From contig CM077834.1 of NCBI GenBank assembly GCA_039720395.1, positions 2,190,607-2,254,606 on the forward strand: a DNA stretch of 64,000 nt, in the 5' to 3' direction. Origin of the DNA: Liquidambar formosana. Taxonomy: Eukaryota; Streptophyta; Magnoliopsida; Saxifragales; Altingiaceae. A program made the translations under genes and the position numbers. The notes under the pieces are model-generated. The model did no database searches. It was given only the letters and a program-made list of their open reading frames with translations, and was not told the origin of the DNA. Positions within the stretch are counted from its first letter, which is position 1. Each line of letters begins with the position of its first letter. Of this stretch, positions 24,951 to 36,112 are shown one piece after another.

Positions 24951-24959
24951 TTATTAAAA

Positions 24960-25745
24960 AAATTATTATGTAAAATTACCAAAAAGGGCTAACCCTCACC
25001 CATCCCCTCTCTCGTACCCTCCTCTCCGGCACCCCAACCCACCGGCGAGCACCGCACCCCTCTCCCACACTCCTCTTCTTCCCTCTTCTTCTCTTCTTCC
25101 TTCCTTTTTTTTTTCTTTCCTTCCCAGAACCCCTCTCCCACCCAGCCACAACCCTCTTTTGTCAACGGCGAGCCACACCCCTCTTCTTCATTCCTCCTCT
25201 TCCCTCTTCTTCTCCTTTTTTTTTTTTTTTCTCTTTCCTTCTCAGAACCCCTCTCCCATCGGCAACCCACTTTTTTTTCTTTCCTTTTCTTTCTCTTCCC
25301 TCCCATTGCTGGAAAAAATGGACGTTTTGAAAAAAAAAACCCCCTTGCCAAAAAACACACTGATATAACCAGCACAGGAAATTTAAAAAAAAGAAAGAAA
25401 GAAAGAAAGAAAGAAAGAAGAGGAGAAGAAGAGAGAAGAGGAAGAACCTCCTTTGCCAGAAAACACAGATCTGAAAAAAGGGGGGGATCACCGTTGCCGT
25501 TGCCCTTCCTCGCTGTCATCACCCTTCTTCGTCGTCGTCGTCGCCTTTTCTTGCCTGTCGTCGCTCTTCCTTGCCGTTGCCACCGCCGTCGCCATTGTGT
25601 GGGGGAGTGGGGTGGGGTGGGTGAGAAGCGTTAGGGGTATGTTAGTCTTTGGGAGAGTTGGGTGTGTAAATTTGGGGGGTTGGGAAATAAGGGGGGGGGA
25701 ACTTAGATGTTTGAGGGGTTGCAATAGCCGCTCCCAATATGTAAA
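24960..25745. repeat. Low-complexity insertion, possibly a degraded Mutator-like element
   Basis: CT-rich blocks contain internal direct repeats (AGAACCCCTCTCCCA twice, near 25126 and 25244; CCTCTTCCCTCTTCTTCTC-type runs), an AAAG microsatellite at 25389-25418 and GTC/CCG repeats. The right end, GGGGTTGCAATAGCCGCTCCC (25714-25734), closely matches the terminal repeat of the element at 51056-51453, which suggests a related but decayed element; its left terminus is not clear. Reading frames in both directions are translations of the repeats. Confidence 0.45.
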
Positions 25746-25749
25746 CTAG

Positions 25750-26925
25750 GCTGGGCCATCTCAGCCAAGCCCACATTGACTCAAGACCCACAGCCGTGTT
25801 GGGTAACTCAAGTACCTACCAAACTGAACATGCAGAGCTGCCACTCTACCCTCACCCTATTTGGTTGAGATTCCAATATTTCCACTTACTGTCTTTGGGA
25901 TCAAGCATTGGCAGGTCCATCAAAGAACATGCAGAGCTGAGAGGTCTACTCAATTTTCACCCAAATGGTTATTTTCCTCATCAGGCAAACAGCCAAACAA
26001 GGCACTAATGGCCTAGCAGGTCTCCCTCCTTTGAAGGGTGAGGTTTTGGTTTCTCGGTATTATTAGAATAGGTTTAGAAATATCATATATGATGATTTGG
26101 TGTTCTTACCTAAACATGGAGTTGGTAATTCATCAACAGTAGGGAGCCTCTTCGGTTTGGCACAGCCACTTAGATACCAGAAACCAAAATGCTTTATTCC
26201 CAATTACATGGGTTTGTCTATATGAATATGGCTCAACTCGGTAAATAGATTGGAATTGCAAATACTTCATGATACAGCTAAACCAACATTTCATTCATAA
26301 TGATCAGCAACCTCCTCCAGCAACATGGTCACACTTTATCTATATGCCTTTTCCATGGAAACAAACATATTATTAAAGGTGGCCGTGGACAGCAAGTAAA
26401 AGAGTTGTCTCCCCCCTTTACCTAAATGAAGCAAAAAAATTTGATAACCAAAAGCAGAAGCAAAATAGCAGGTGGGGAATCCATGTCATGGCCAGCCTAA
26501 CTAGGAGAGAGCTAAAGCTAAACCATCACACTCCAATACTTATACGAGTGTGGATTAAGATTAAGGGACACAAATTTTGATATGCACTCATTTTTCAAAT
26601 AGTAAGTGAAGCTTAGTCACATCAATCTTTTGTTTACTTGTTGTAAATCTAACGACTTAAGAATTGTGTCGAAAATTATGTTCCTTATCCTGTATCCTAA
26701 CGACTTAAGAATTGTGTCGAAAATTATGTTCCTTATCCTGTATCCTAAGGTTTTTTATGAAAGGCAAAAGTCAATGAAAAAGCATCAATTTCATGATATT
26801 ATAGCAGCCAAACAAAAGAGTTTCGAAACCCTAAATCTAAAACCTAACCTCTTAACATCAAACTCATAAGGATCAAAATTTAGAACATATGGATCCTTTG
26901 AACATTGCTAACTCATGCTTCAATC
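25750..26925. other. Intergenic, with a perfect 48-bp tandem duplication
   Basis: Mostly featureless 3' flank of the 26.9 kb gene. A 48-base unit is directly repeated at 26649-26696 and 26697-26744 with essentially no differences, indicating a recent duplication. The frame 26606-26869 only spans this repeat. Confidence 0.6.
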
Positions 26926-27721
26926 TCAATCCTTGAACATTCCCATGGAAATGTCAATCTCAATCAAATTTTCTTCCTCATTCATCTCATGTTCGTCTGC
27001 TAAGAGCTCCATCAGGCCATGTTGCTGCAAAATGGACTCTGGCAAGAAATCCGGCGAATTCGGCAGCAACTTTTGCTTTGGCCCTTCTTCCAAATTAACA
27101 GAATGCTGCCCCGGAAGGGCAATTTCAATGAGGCTATCATCGTCGTCAGAGACTGAACCATCGGATATCGCCGGACTCTGGCCCAGATTGCCAGTACTTA
27201 TCCAATTGAGCTCACAATCTTCACTTGTCGTCGATTCATCGCCGCTTTCAATATCCGATAGTAAGTTGGTTGATCCAACTAGGTACTCAAAAACTTGACC
27301 AACTTCACTCCTTTGGGTAGCATTTTCTTCATGACCAATTTCACTTCGTTGGGTAGCATGTTGGGTAGCATTTTCTTCATGACCAATTTCACTTCGTTGG
27401 GTAGCATTTTCTTGTGTTGCAGTCTCTATAAGTGGCTGTATTTTCCCTCCAACATCCATTTCCAGCATGTTTTCTTGACCATAAATTGCATCCTCATCTT
27501 GGACAGGTTTCCCATCTAAAACCACTTTTTTCTTTGTAAATGTGGCTATAAAAACAGTCGATAAGATCAAAACTGAAATTGCAGCAAGGAAAGGAGAGAA
27601 CCCAAAACTGGAAAAACAATGCAAAAACTAGAGAGAGAACAAGGATTGTAACACACAGCAATGAGGGTCTGAGGAAGCACAATGTAGAAGAACATGCTTT
27701 ATCCTCAGCTGTTTTCTCCAT
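26926..27721 (-). CDS. Acidic membrane-anchored protein of unknown function (possible frameshift)
   Basis: The safe frame is 27624-26926: 232 residues, with a hydrophobic segment at about 8-30 (FLAAISVLILSTVFIATF) followed by KKK, then a long acidic, Ser/Thr-rich soluble tail. Residues about 70-110 are an internal repeat of ENATQRSEIGHEE-type units matching a DNA tandem repeat at 27307-27415. The tail has acidic patches (SDDDDSLIEIALPG and, near the C-terminus, EENLIEIDISM). An upstream ATG at 27721 opens a different frame encoding MEKTAEDKACSSTLCFLRPS and another hydrophobic segment. If one extra base near 27600 is removed, the two frames join into about 264 residues with a two-helix hairpin. 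I do not recognise the family. The start is unresolved: the locus is either an intact gene with an overlapping upstream frame or a frameshifted one. Confidence 0.6.
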
Positions 27722-30629
27722 ATTCGTAGATCAGAAGGAACAAAAAAAAAAAAAAAGAACCAAAGGGTTGAAAAGATAGATCCGCAAAGAAGGTTAATGG
27801 AGAAAAGCAGAAGCACCAACAAGGGTCTCTGCTGTTTTTTCTATTGCTCAACCATAACAAAACTGCTATAAAGGAAAAAAAAAAGGGGGTAAAGGAATAT
27901 TATTGGATCTGGAAAGTAGAAGTAGCAAAAGAGATTCAACTGTATATCAATTTGTCCCTCAAATATCAGAAAACAAGTCTAAAAGATAAGAAACAAAGAT
28001 GGGTCTACAATTCTACCTGGATTTGAAGAATGGACCAAAAAAAAGGGAAAGCAGATGATATATCATAAGTTCAGTTCGAGTAGAGAGATGTGCTTTTCTG
28101 GGACTTTGCACCAAAATTACTTGCCTCTTCCTCTATGCACGCAGCTCTACTAAAAAAAACTCCGGGAACCCATCAATTGGTTCTTATCTGCGAAACTGAT
28201 TCTCTTGGAAAATGCAAAACTCTTTGTTTTTGTAATCTCTGTGTACACTCAACAGCCTCAAAGCTTTGGAATTGCGTAATCCATGTGCAGAAGATCTGAG
28301 CTCACCACATGGCACTTTCCCTCCCCCAATATTCATGTACAACCCATCAAAACAAAACTCACTGCAACAGAAACTTATATACTTTAATAATAAACCGTAT
28401 CTTTCCACTCTCTTTCTCTGCAACCAAACAAAACCCACTAATAAAAATTATATCCACTCAAAAGGGTTTGTTTCAGATTTTCTCAAATGGTGACCTTTCT
28501 CTGCACCAAATTGGATTATTGATTCTATGAAGAAAGAAATCAATTTTAAGCCAACTCTTTGGGGAATTTAAATACCACCACAACTCCAAATAAAACCATA
28601 CCTTGCATTTTTGTCATAGACCCAGCAATCAAAATATGAACAGTATTCAGTCATGATGACCCATTTTATGTTGTCTCCTATACGTGAAAGCTTTCAAACT
28701 ATGAGTCTCTGATTATATTTAGTCCTTTTGTCTTTTTTTTAAATACTGCAGGGCCTCCAGGTTTCAATGGAAGCCCATTACATAATTAATTTGGTCCGGT
28801 AAAGTCAGGTGTCATTTACTCTTCACAAGCAAACAGAGCTTGTAAAAGGGGCAGGTACATTGTATTATAATATATATATGAGCAGGAATTAGTCGCCTGA
28901 TGAGATTCATGAGAAGCTGAAATATAATGGGACAAACTTCCCTGTCCATAAAAAATTACAATTGTCGGTTGGGAAAGAAATTAGCATCACAAGCCTGCTG
29001 GCATATGGCATTGTAGTCATTATAGTCTGATTTTCACCTTATATTTTAACAAAACATGATACCATAGGCAAGGCTCATTTCATATGTGGTGGATACATAG
29101 CTGCCCCTGCAATGCTTTCATATTTGTTTTTGGTTTTCCAGTTTAAAGTATTTTCAACATTGGTCAAAGTAGCAGTGTCAACAAAATCAAGTGGCATCGA
29201 TTTTCGTGATTTTGACTAAGATAAGTTGAACGTTGTTTTGACTCCAATAAATGGGCATAGATGCCTTAAAACCTTATATAAGATACATATATTCTTTCTT
29301 CTTTCTTTCTTTTTTTTTTCTTTCTTCTTCTTTCTTTCTTTCTTGCTTTACACCTGATTAATCCTCCTGAATACATGCAGTCTCCCCATTCCACATACAC
29401 CAGGCAATTACAAGATCAAAGTCCATAAAAATAGACTTGAGGGAGAGTGGTAAGAATAAATCTCAGGCAAGAGTCCCTTAGCCCACTTGGTCCACCCCTC
29501 AAGGTTAAGATAACATATATTCAAATGATGGACTTATATCATATTTATAGAGTAAATATTCATCGAATACATATTCATCAATCGCGATTCACGTTAGCAT
29601 TCCAACACATTCCTCCATTTTAAGTAAAATGAACACATGAGATGTCTTGGTTCTACTTATAAAACTTAATAATGCATAAAACGAGATGCCCAATCCTCCA
29701 TTTTAAATAGAATGAACACATGAGATGTTTTGGTTCTACTGATAAAACTTAATAATGCATAAAATGAGATGCCCAATTTCCTGTCCCCAAATTCCAAATT
29801 GTACGAGAAATGCTAGAATGATGATTAATGTTTTTTATTCCGAATTTGATAATCCATAAAAGGGATGAGAGGGTGGGAACGTCTCTATTTAGAATATAAA
29901 ACATTACCAAGTTTTATATAAATCATGACTAGCTACAAGATGCATCCCACTTAGAAAACAATTATGAAAAAAATGGCGCGACGAAATCAATTCTAATAAT
30001 TTCACCTTCATGATTTTGTTTCCTAGCATTTTTGTAAAGTTCTTTCCCCACCGATCAAATGTTTTTGACTTCTTCGAACAAAATGAAATGGTTCGATCAT
30101 TCAATCATAATAACTTTTATTTCACGAGGGACTCACCATGGTGGATCCAAAAGTTGTCTAAAAGCCTATCACGTGGTAAAAAGGCAATTCTTTAGGCGTG
30201 TCCTATGAGGCCGACTTTCATCCATTTTGTCATGGTGTCTTTCATTTTCCACCTATGTAAAAGTACACGATTCAAGATCCGCTATGTTATCACATTTGAT
30301 TAATTTAGATTTGAGTAATAATATATTTACTTAGCTCAAAATTTAGGTACGAATAAGAGAGAATCAAATATTAATTAAGGTCTTTTCTATATGATGTGTC
30401 CCTGATGACGTTATATGTGAGGCTTTTGAAGAGTTTTCTATCCTAATGAAAAGAATGAATGTCTTAAGACTCGTCTAATATCTCATAAATAGAAGGAGTG
30501 CGACATGTCACTGTATAGTATTATTTCTAATTAAAGATAAGATTAATTGACATCTAGTATAAAATTTTCGCTTTTGCACATCTCAATATCATTTTAGAGA
30601 ATTCACATCTACCGTTTTGACTTCTAAGA
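27722..30629. other. Intergenic, with an 83-bp tandem duplication
   Basis: Upstream region of the 26.9 kb gene, then featureless AT-rich DNA. CTTT-type microsatellites occur at 29294-29345. An approximately 83-base unit beginning TCCTCCATTTTAA is repeated at 29611-29693 and 29694-29777 with a few differences. Short frames at 28090-28530 and 29904-30195 overlap each other on both strands and show no domains. Confidence 0.45.
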
Positions 30630-30637
30630 ACCCAAGG

Positions 30638-31393
30638 TAGGGATGTCAACGGGGCGGGTTTAGTATGGGGAGCCCTCTCCCAACCCCAACCCATGGGCTT
30701 TTTCCTGTCCCAACCCCGCCCCAAATCCAGTTTGAATTTAACATTCAATTCCTATTCCCATCCCATTTAAATTTGAAAATCCCATTCTCGCCCCGTCTCG
30801 TCTCATCCCATTTATACTTTGTAGGATAAGACAAGATGGGAAGGGATGAAACAAAAAATTGATTACGTTCTATAACATAAATTTATTTTTTAAAAAAATT
30901 GTTGTTTTATTTTACCATATTTATTATAAGAAAATTTTAAAATTCATTCATTAAATTCATGAAACTACTTTCAATTTTCTTATATAAAATATTAATAAAA
31001 CATAACAACTAAAAAGAGTCACGTAATAATAATAATTTCTTTCAATAAAAATGTCACAACTCCCAAAAAAACGAAATAGAACAAAAAGACAAGAAAAAGA
31101 AACAAGATCTTAACAAAGGCAAAAAGCAATCTAACAAATTAAAGGTTTTTATATATTAAATGGCATAAATGTATTATTATGTATTAATAGAGATATAATA
31201 GTAAAAGAGAGTAGATAATCGGAATGGGTTCGAGACTGATTTTTAATGAAAATCCCAACCCCGCCCCAAACTTTAACATGTTCTTAAAAAAGTCCCAAAT
31301 GCGCCCTTACCCCATTAAATAATATCTCAAACCCTTCTCACTAGAAGTGGGACGGGCGGGACCTCGAAAAAACCCGTCCCGTTTACATCCTTA
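30638..31393. mobile_element. hAT-like non-autonomous DNA transposon (756 bp)
   Basis: Inverted termini: TAGGGATGTCAACGGGGCGG on the left, and on the right the reverse complement TAAGGATGTAAACGGGACGG. The flanking 8-base duplications differ by one base (ACCCAAGG at 30630-30637 and ACCCAGGG at 31394-31401), as expected of hAT insertions. The sub-terminal regions are rich in GGGGCGGG/CCCCGCCCC motifs in opposite orientations, as in hAT sub-terminal binding sites. The interior is AT-rich with no transposase frame. Confidence 0.75.
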
Positions 31394-32000
31394 ACCCAGG
31401 GAAAGAAAAAAATGTTTGTACTCTCTTCGTCCTACGAATATATGTCATTTTTGTTATTTTTTTGTCAAAAAATGTTTATCTATTTTGAAAAATCAAATTA
31501 TAAAATTTTTAAATTTCTTACTCTACTATGTTTAGAAAAATAAAATTTAATAAATGACAAGTTCATACAATGAAGAGATTTTTTTAAACTCTATGTTTTG
31601 TTAAATATAATCTATTTTTATGGGACCGCAGAAATAATAATTTTATTATTCTCGCATGATGAAAAAAAAAAAAAAAAAAAAAAGGACTGCCACACACCCT
31701 AGGTCCAAATATAAGGACAGGTGGCATGAGTGGATCCTACCTGATATGACCTCCACTAACTTAGTGGACCTGTGATGCCACACCTCCAAACCTTCACCAC
31801 ACATCATGCATATCAAAAACCAGTCAAATCCAATATTCATTTAATGACCATTTCACCCTTCTTTACTTCCCTATTTTGTTGTTACCCTTCCTGTCTTTTA
31901 TTTCCACCCCTCCATAGTTATCCAACTCATGAAAAAACCAAGGGCAATTTGGGCATAGAAAATATAAAACCCCCACGTTTTCCTATTTGTTCCGATGCTT
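31394..32000. other. Intergenic, promoter side of the 32.2 kb gene
   Basis: AT-rich, with a poly-A run at 31663-31683. No gene. The last 200 bases are probably promoter of the plus-strand gene beginning at 32193. Confidence 0.4.
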
Positions 32001-32091
32001 CTAGGGTTAGGGTTTTTCCTCTGTATCTTCCATGCCCTGAGATTCTCTGAGCACTATAATTATAATTTAAAGGTTTCTAGGGTTAGGGTTT
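32001..32091 (+). promoter_or_regulatory. Two telo-box motifs in the leader of the 32.2 kb gene
   Basis: CTAGGGTTAGGGTTT occurs at 32001-32015 and again at 32077-32091, upstream of the ATG at 32193. Telo-boxes are known in promoters and leaders of plant translation- and growth-related genes. An out-of-frame ATG at 32176 overlaps the main start and could act as an upstream frame. Confidence 0.6.
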
Positions 32092-32192
32092 CTTTTTTCA
32101 ATATTGTTTGGGGAGTTCTACGGGGAGAATTCGTCTGAATATCTGGGCTTCAGCGCCCTGTGGCCGTTCAAATCCATGATCATCTGCGTCTC

Positions 32193-34269
32193 ATGGATCC
32201 CTCTCCAGTGCAATCCACTCCTCCAATGGAAGAAGATGAGTGGGGTAATAATCACATTTTCTCTCTCTCACTTATTTCCCCTAATTCCCTCGTTTGGTTG
32301 CCGAGAAAAGAGAAGAAAAATTAAATTTTGAAATCTTTTGTTTTACACTGTGTTTGGTTGCTGAGAAATCATTAAGAAAAGACAAAAAGCTTGATTTTTT
32401 TGCCCTTTTTAATACCCAAATAAAATGAAGAACTTGTCTTAGTGTTAGGTTTGATTGAATAACTCCTGTTTGGTTGCTGAGAACCCTTAGGAAGAGTAAA
32501 TAAAATTTTGAATCTTTTGCCTTTTTCCCCTTCAAAATAGATGAATAACTAGTCTTAGTGTTAGGTTCGATTGAGTGGGGGCTTTTGTTTTCTAGAGCCA
32601 CAAATAGTGATATTTTATTTTATTTTCATTGCATTTTTTCAGAGAGCAAACTGAGGGTCAGTTTATTCTTTCTAGAGATGGATTTTGGCTCGTGTTAAAC
32701 TTGATGTGGGTGTATTGAAAAGTAATGAAAATAAAATAAAATATAAGGAAAGAAAATTTTGATTCTTATTATGTTTAATATTGTCCTGGATTTTCAGCAA
32801 ATGAAGAACTCACGTTGGTGTTAGTTTCAGTTGACTAGAGGTTTTTGTTTTCTTGTTCCCAAGTAATAAAATTCTCTTTCCTTTTCCTTGCCATTTTTTT
32901 TCTCAGCTGCCAAACAGAGGGAATTTATTTTATGTAGACATGAATCTCGTTGGTTTAACTTGGTATAGGTATTTTGATTTTTGTTTTGGAGATCCTCTTT
33001 TACCTATAATATGATTTCTGAGTGATGTTTTATTGTCTAATTGATGGTAAATTACATTATGTCGCTATATAATACCAGTAATTTTAGTTTTTGTTTATGT
33101 TTATTGTGACTGTAATTTGTGCTCTACATAAGTTTTAAAATTTCACTTTTATTAGTAGGTACTGTGGTTTTGTTTTATAGTAACATTATGGATGTCTTAT
33201 ACTCTTATAGAATAGTTGCTTGGGCACATTGTTTTTATATCATGCATAACTTTCTCTCAGTATGAGGCCATTTCATTGTTAACATTCATTTGTTTATGAG
33301 TAGATCCATGCTTTTTTGTATTTTTTTTTTTTTCCTTTATCTATCTGTTAAGTGGCTTTTAGTTTCATTTTATCATGTTCTGTAAAGGGAGAAAATGTAA
33401 GCGCTTTTGATCAACCTTTTTAATATAAATAAATGAATGTGTGTGTATGTATATATCCGTGATGATAGAGTGGGGAGGCAGGGGCTGATAACCTTCTCTC
33501 AGTCACAAATTGATCAACCTTTTTATAATATAAATAAATGAGGTGGTAGATTGGTAATTAAAAGTAGTTCTATAAATTCACTGTGTACTGTTTGAATTTG
33601 ACGTATCTTATCACAATTTATGGGGTTTTGATGTCATGTTATTGGTTTTAATTTTTCATGAAACATTTTAAAGTTATTTCAATATACTGAAGTTATTGTG
33701 TAACCTCTGATGTTTTGTATTAGACACTGATGGATTCGTGATTCCAAGCTTGGGAATTGGTGACCCGGATCAAAGTAAACCTAATGCTCCAGTAGTAGAA
33801 GCCTCCAAAACTTCCTTCCCAAAGGTCAGCTGCAAGGGTTATCATTTAATTGATGAAAACAGAGAAGAAAAGAAAAGTTTGTCGTTATAGATACTTGGAA
33901 CTGCTATTGCATTGAGGCCTGCATTATATCTTTTGGGCTTAAGAACACTTGCTAAGATCTACTCACATGTTTGTTGCACTTGGGCAGGCTAAAAAAGAAG
34001 AGAACATTTACCTGGGACCCCACGGAGCTCCTCCTTCTCAATCGAAGCAGCAAGATTTGAACCCTCCTGGTCGGAAGCAGCGGTTCAAGCAGAAACTTAA
34101 GGAAGCAGATCGGAGGATTGGTGGGACTGGACGTGAGAATAAGTTGGAGAATCTGCAAGAGCTTGTGGGCGGTGGAAAAGTTGGTGCTAACATGTCAAAG
34201 GGATCTACTAGGGACTGGCTGGACCCACATTGCCACGAGTCTCAGTTTGAGAGGTGGTCCTCTCAGTGA
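32193..34269 (+). CDS. Small conserved-looking plant protein of unknown function, three exons
   Basis: Exons 32193-32244, 33724-33824 and 33988-34269 join in phase at GT/AG sites into 144 residues. The protein starts MDPSPVQSTPPMEEDEW, continues DTDGFVIPSLGIGDPDQ (exon 2) and then has a hydrophilic, basic part with KKEENIYLGPHGAPPSQ, RKQRFKQKLKEADRR, a Gly-rich VGGGKVGANMSKGS and the end DWLDPHCHESQFERWSS. There is no signal peptide, membrane segment or catalytic motif; it looks soluble and largely disordered with one short helix. The splice-coherent structure and composition favour a real gene. A start at the internal Met before EEDEW is possible. I cannot assign a function. Intron 1 (about 1.5 kb) contains three copies of a GTTTGGTTGC-GAGAA motif. 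Confidence 0.8.
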
Positions 34270-36112
34270 ATCGAGTTTCTAATAGCTTAAGATATTTTTC
34301 TCTAAGAGATTTGACCTTGGCACCTGCTCTGCTGTTCTCTCTTTCTTTCTTTCTGTCTGAGTGACAATATATATACACATATAAAGCTTATGCATCTTGA
34401 CATTAATCCTTCAGTTGGACGTATTGGTATTGCCACTTTTGTGGAGGATGTTAAATTTGTGAAATTAAATGTCCTGTTTGCTGTTTCTATGATAGAGTTA
34501 GTCAATAATACAAGGGTTTTGATATCCTTCAATAATAAGAGGGGCAAACAATTGGCTTCACTCTCATGAATATAAGGATGAATGTTGCTCTAGTGCTCTT
34601 TGCTATCTTTTTGAGGCTCCCAATGCATTGTTTCAGAGTAAGTTGTTCCATTTACCCTTACTCATTGTTCTCTGGTGCTACTTGGTAGGATGTTAAAATT
34701 GCTATTTTCCAATTAGTTGATTGATTTGTTAGCCTTATATATCTGTTCTTAAGAGCAAGCTTTTGAGCTATTAGATTAGACTTGGGACTTGTGCACGATA
34801 TATTGGGAATGCTTGGATAGTTAAACCCCTTTTTTTTCTTTCATCTGAAGACAGTTACAGGATTGTGATCACAATGCGTGAATAGCTTAATTCCAATTGT
34901 CAAGAAAGCACAGTGAAGTCATTTCAATGCGAGAGCATAGCATAATGAATGAATAGATTGCGATGGGTGGACCAAAGCCACCTCAGCCGCTTGGATTTTT
35001 CCTCGTTTTGTTTTGGTTTTTCCATATCCACCAAGTATAGCACGCACACCTATTTCTAGGTATCTGTCAAAAATTGAAACAAAACTAGAAGGTTTGTGTT
35101 GTCCCGAGGAAATTGATTACATTTCAACTGAATTGATTTGTATGGAACATTTTCATCAACTGGGGTAGCAATAGTAGGAATGACTTAAATTTTATATGAA
35201 AGACCCCATAGATTGTCCACGGACTTGTCCTTAGAGGCCATCTTAAAAGGACTCGTCGATCATGGATTCTGACATGATGCAGCCAGGGCAGTCATCTACT
35301 ACAATCTGGTGGTTCGTGAGTTTGGCACAAGCAGCAGGAATGTTCACGAAAGCATTTGGCCACATGGGTAGAAGCCTAGTAGTTGCAACTTGCAATGAAT
35401 GTGGGAGTGCTATGGTAGTGCTGAAGACAAAACTAGTCATAGAATCATATGTTTTGAAGTGTAGACCAAATGGAGAATGGCTGGGCAACAATCTATCATG
35501 GGAAGGAGCAGATATGATTGTGGAATAAGCTTATGATATGTTTTTAATTAGTTCGTTTACCCTTCACTGCTTATGCTTTAATTAATCCAAGGCATCATTT
35601 CTCAACATTCATTTTCCGAAAGTTCAATTTTGTCTGTATGGTGAGCAGTCTGAACTTTCCTGATTGGGCGTCTCTTTCAATTATCCCTCTTTCAGCAGCA
35701 AATGGTTTGCATTGGGGAAAAAAATGGAGTATTTACGTAAAAAAGAAAGTGGAAAACTCAAACATGTATCTGTTCGATAAGGAGATTTCAGCATTTCTGA
35801 TGTTTTGGCGCAATGATTCATTACAGATCTCATGATCTAAAATTGATCACCAAAAGTTAATTTGAATGATTTCAACAAACCATTCTTCCATTTGAGACAA
35901 TAATGATAATCAATAATGACCTTGCCCATACAAAATGGATTGTGTTTGATTCTGCTCCATGTTCCTGCTTCAGCATCATTGCCATTGTTGAAAATTCAGA
36001 TGATACCTTTAGGTGTAGCTGAAACCACTTTCCAGTATCAACCTCACCTTGAAGACTTTGCTAAAGCATGTAGCCACATTATGCTGCTTGAACTTCTTGG
36101 ACACACCTCATC
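34270..36112. other. Intergenic between convergent genes
   Basis: Contains the 3'UTR of the plus-strand 32.2 kb gene and the 3' flank of the minus-strand cysteine-synthase-like gene. The frame 35262-35528 (plus, 88 residues) has two Cys and a Trp-rich start but matches nothing I know and has no gene context. A CTTT microsatellite lies at about 34338-34355. Confidence 0.4.

Noticed and set aside
24989..25522. 177-residue minus-strand frame
   Set aside because: Translation of CT/GA low-complexity repeats (Lys/Glu/Arg runs); no gene structure.
35262..35528. 88-residue plus-strand frame starting MDSDMMQPGQ
   Set aside because: No family resemblance, no splice partners or promoter context, and an opposite-strand frame of similar size overlaps it; length is within chance for this GC content.
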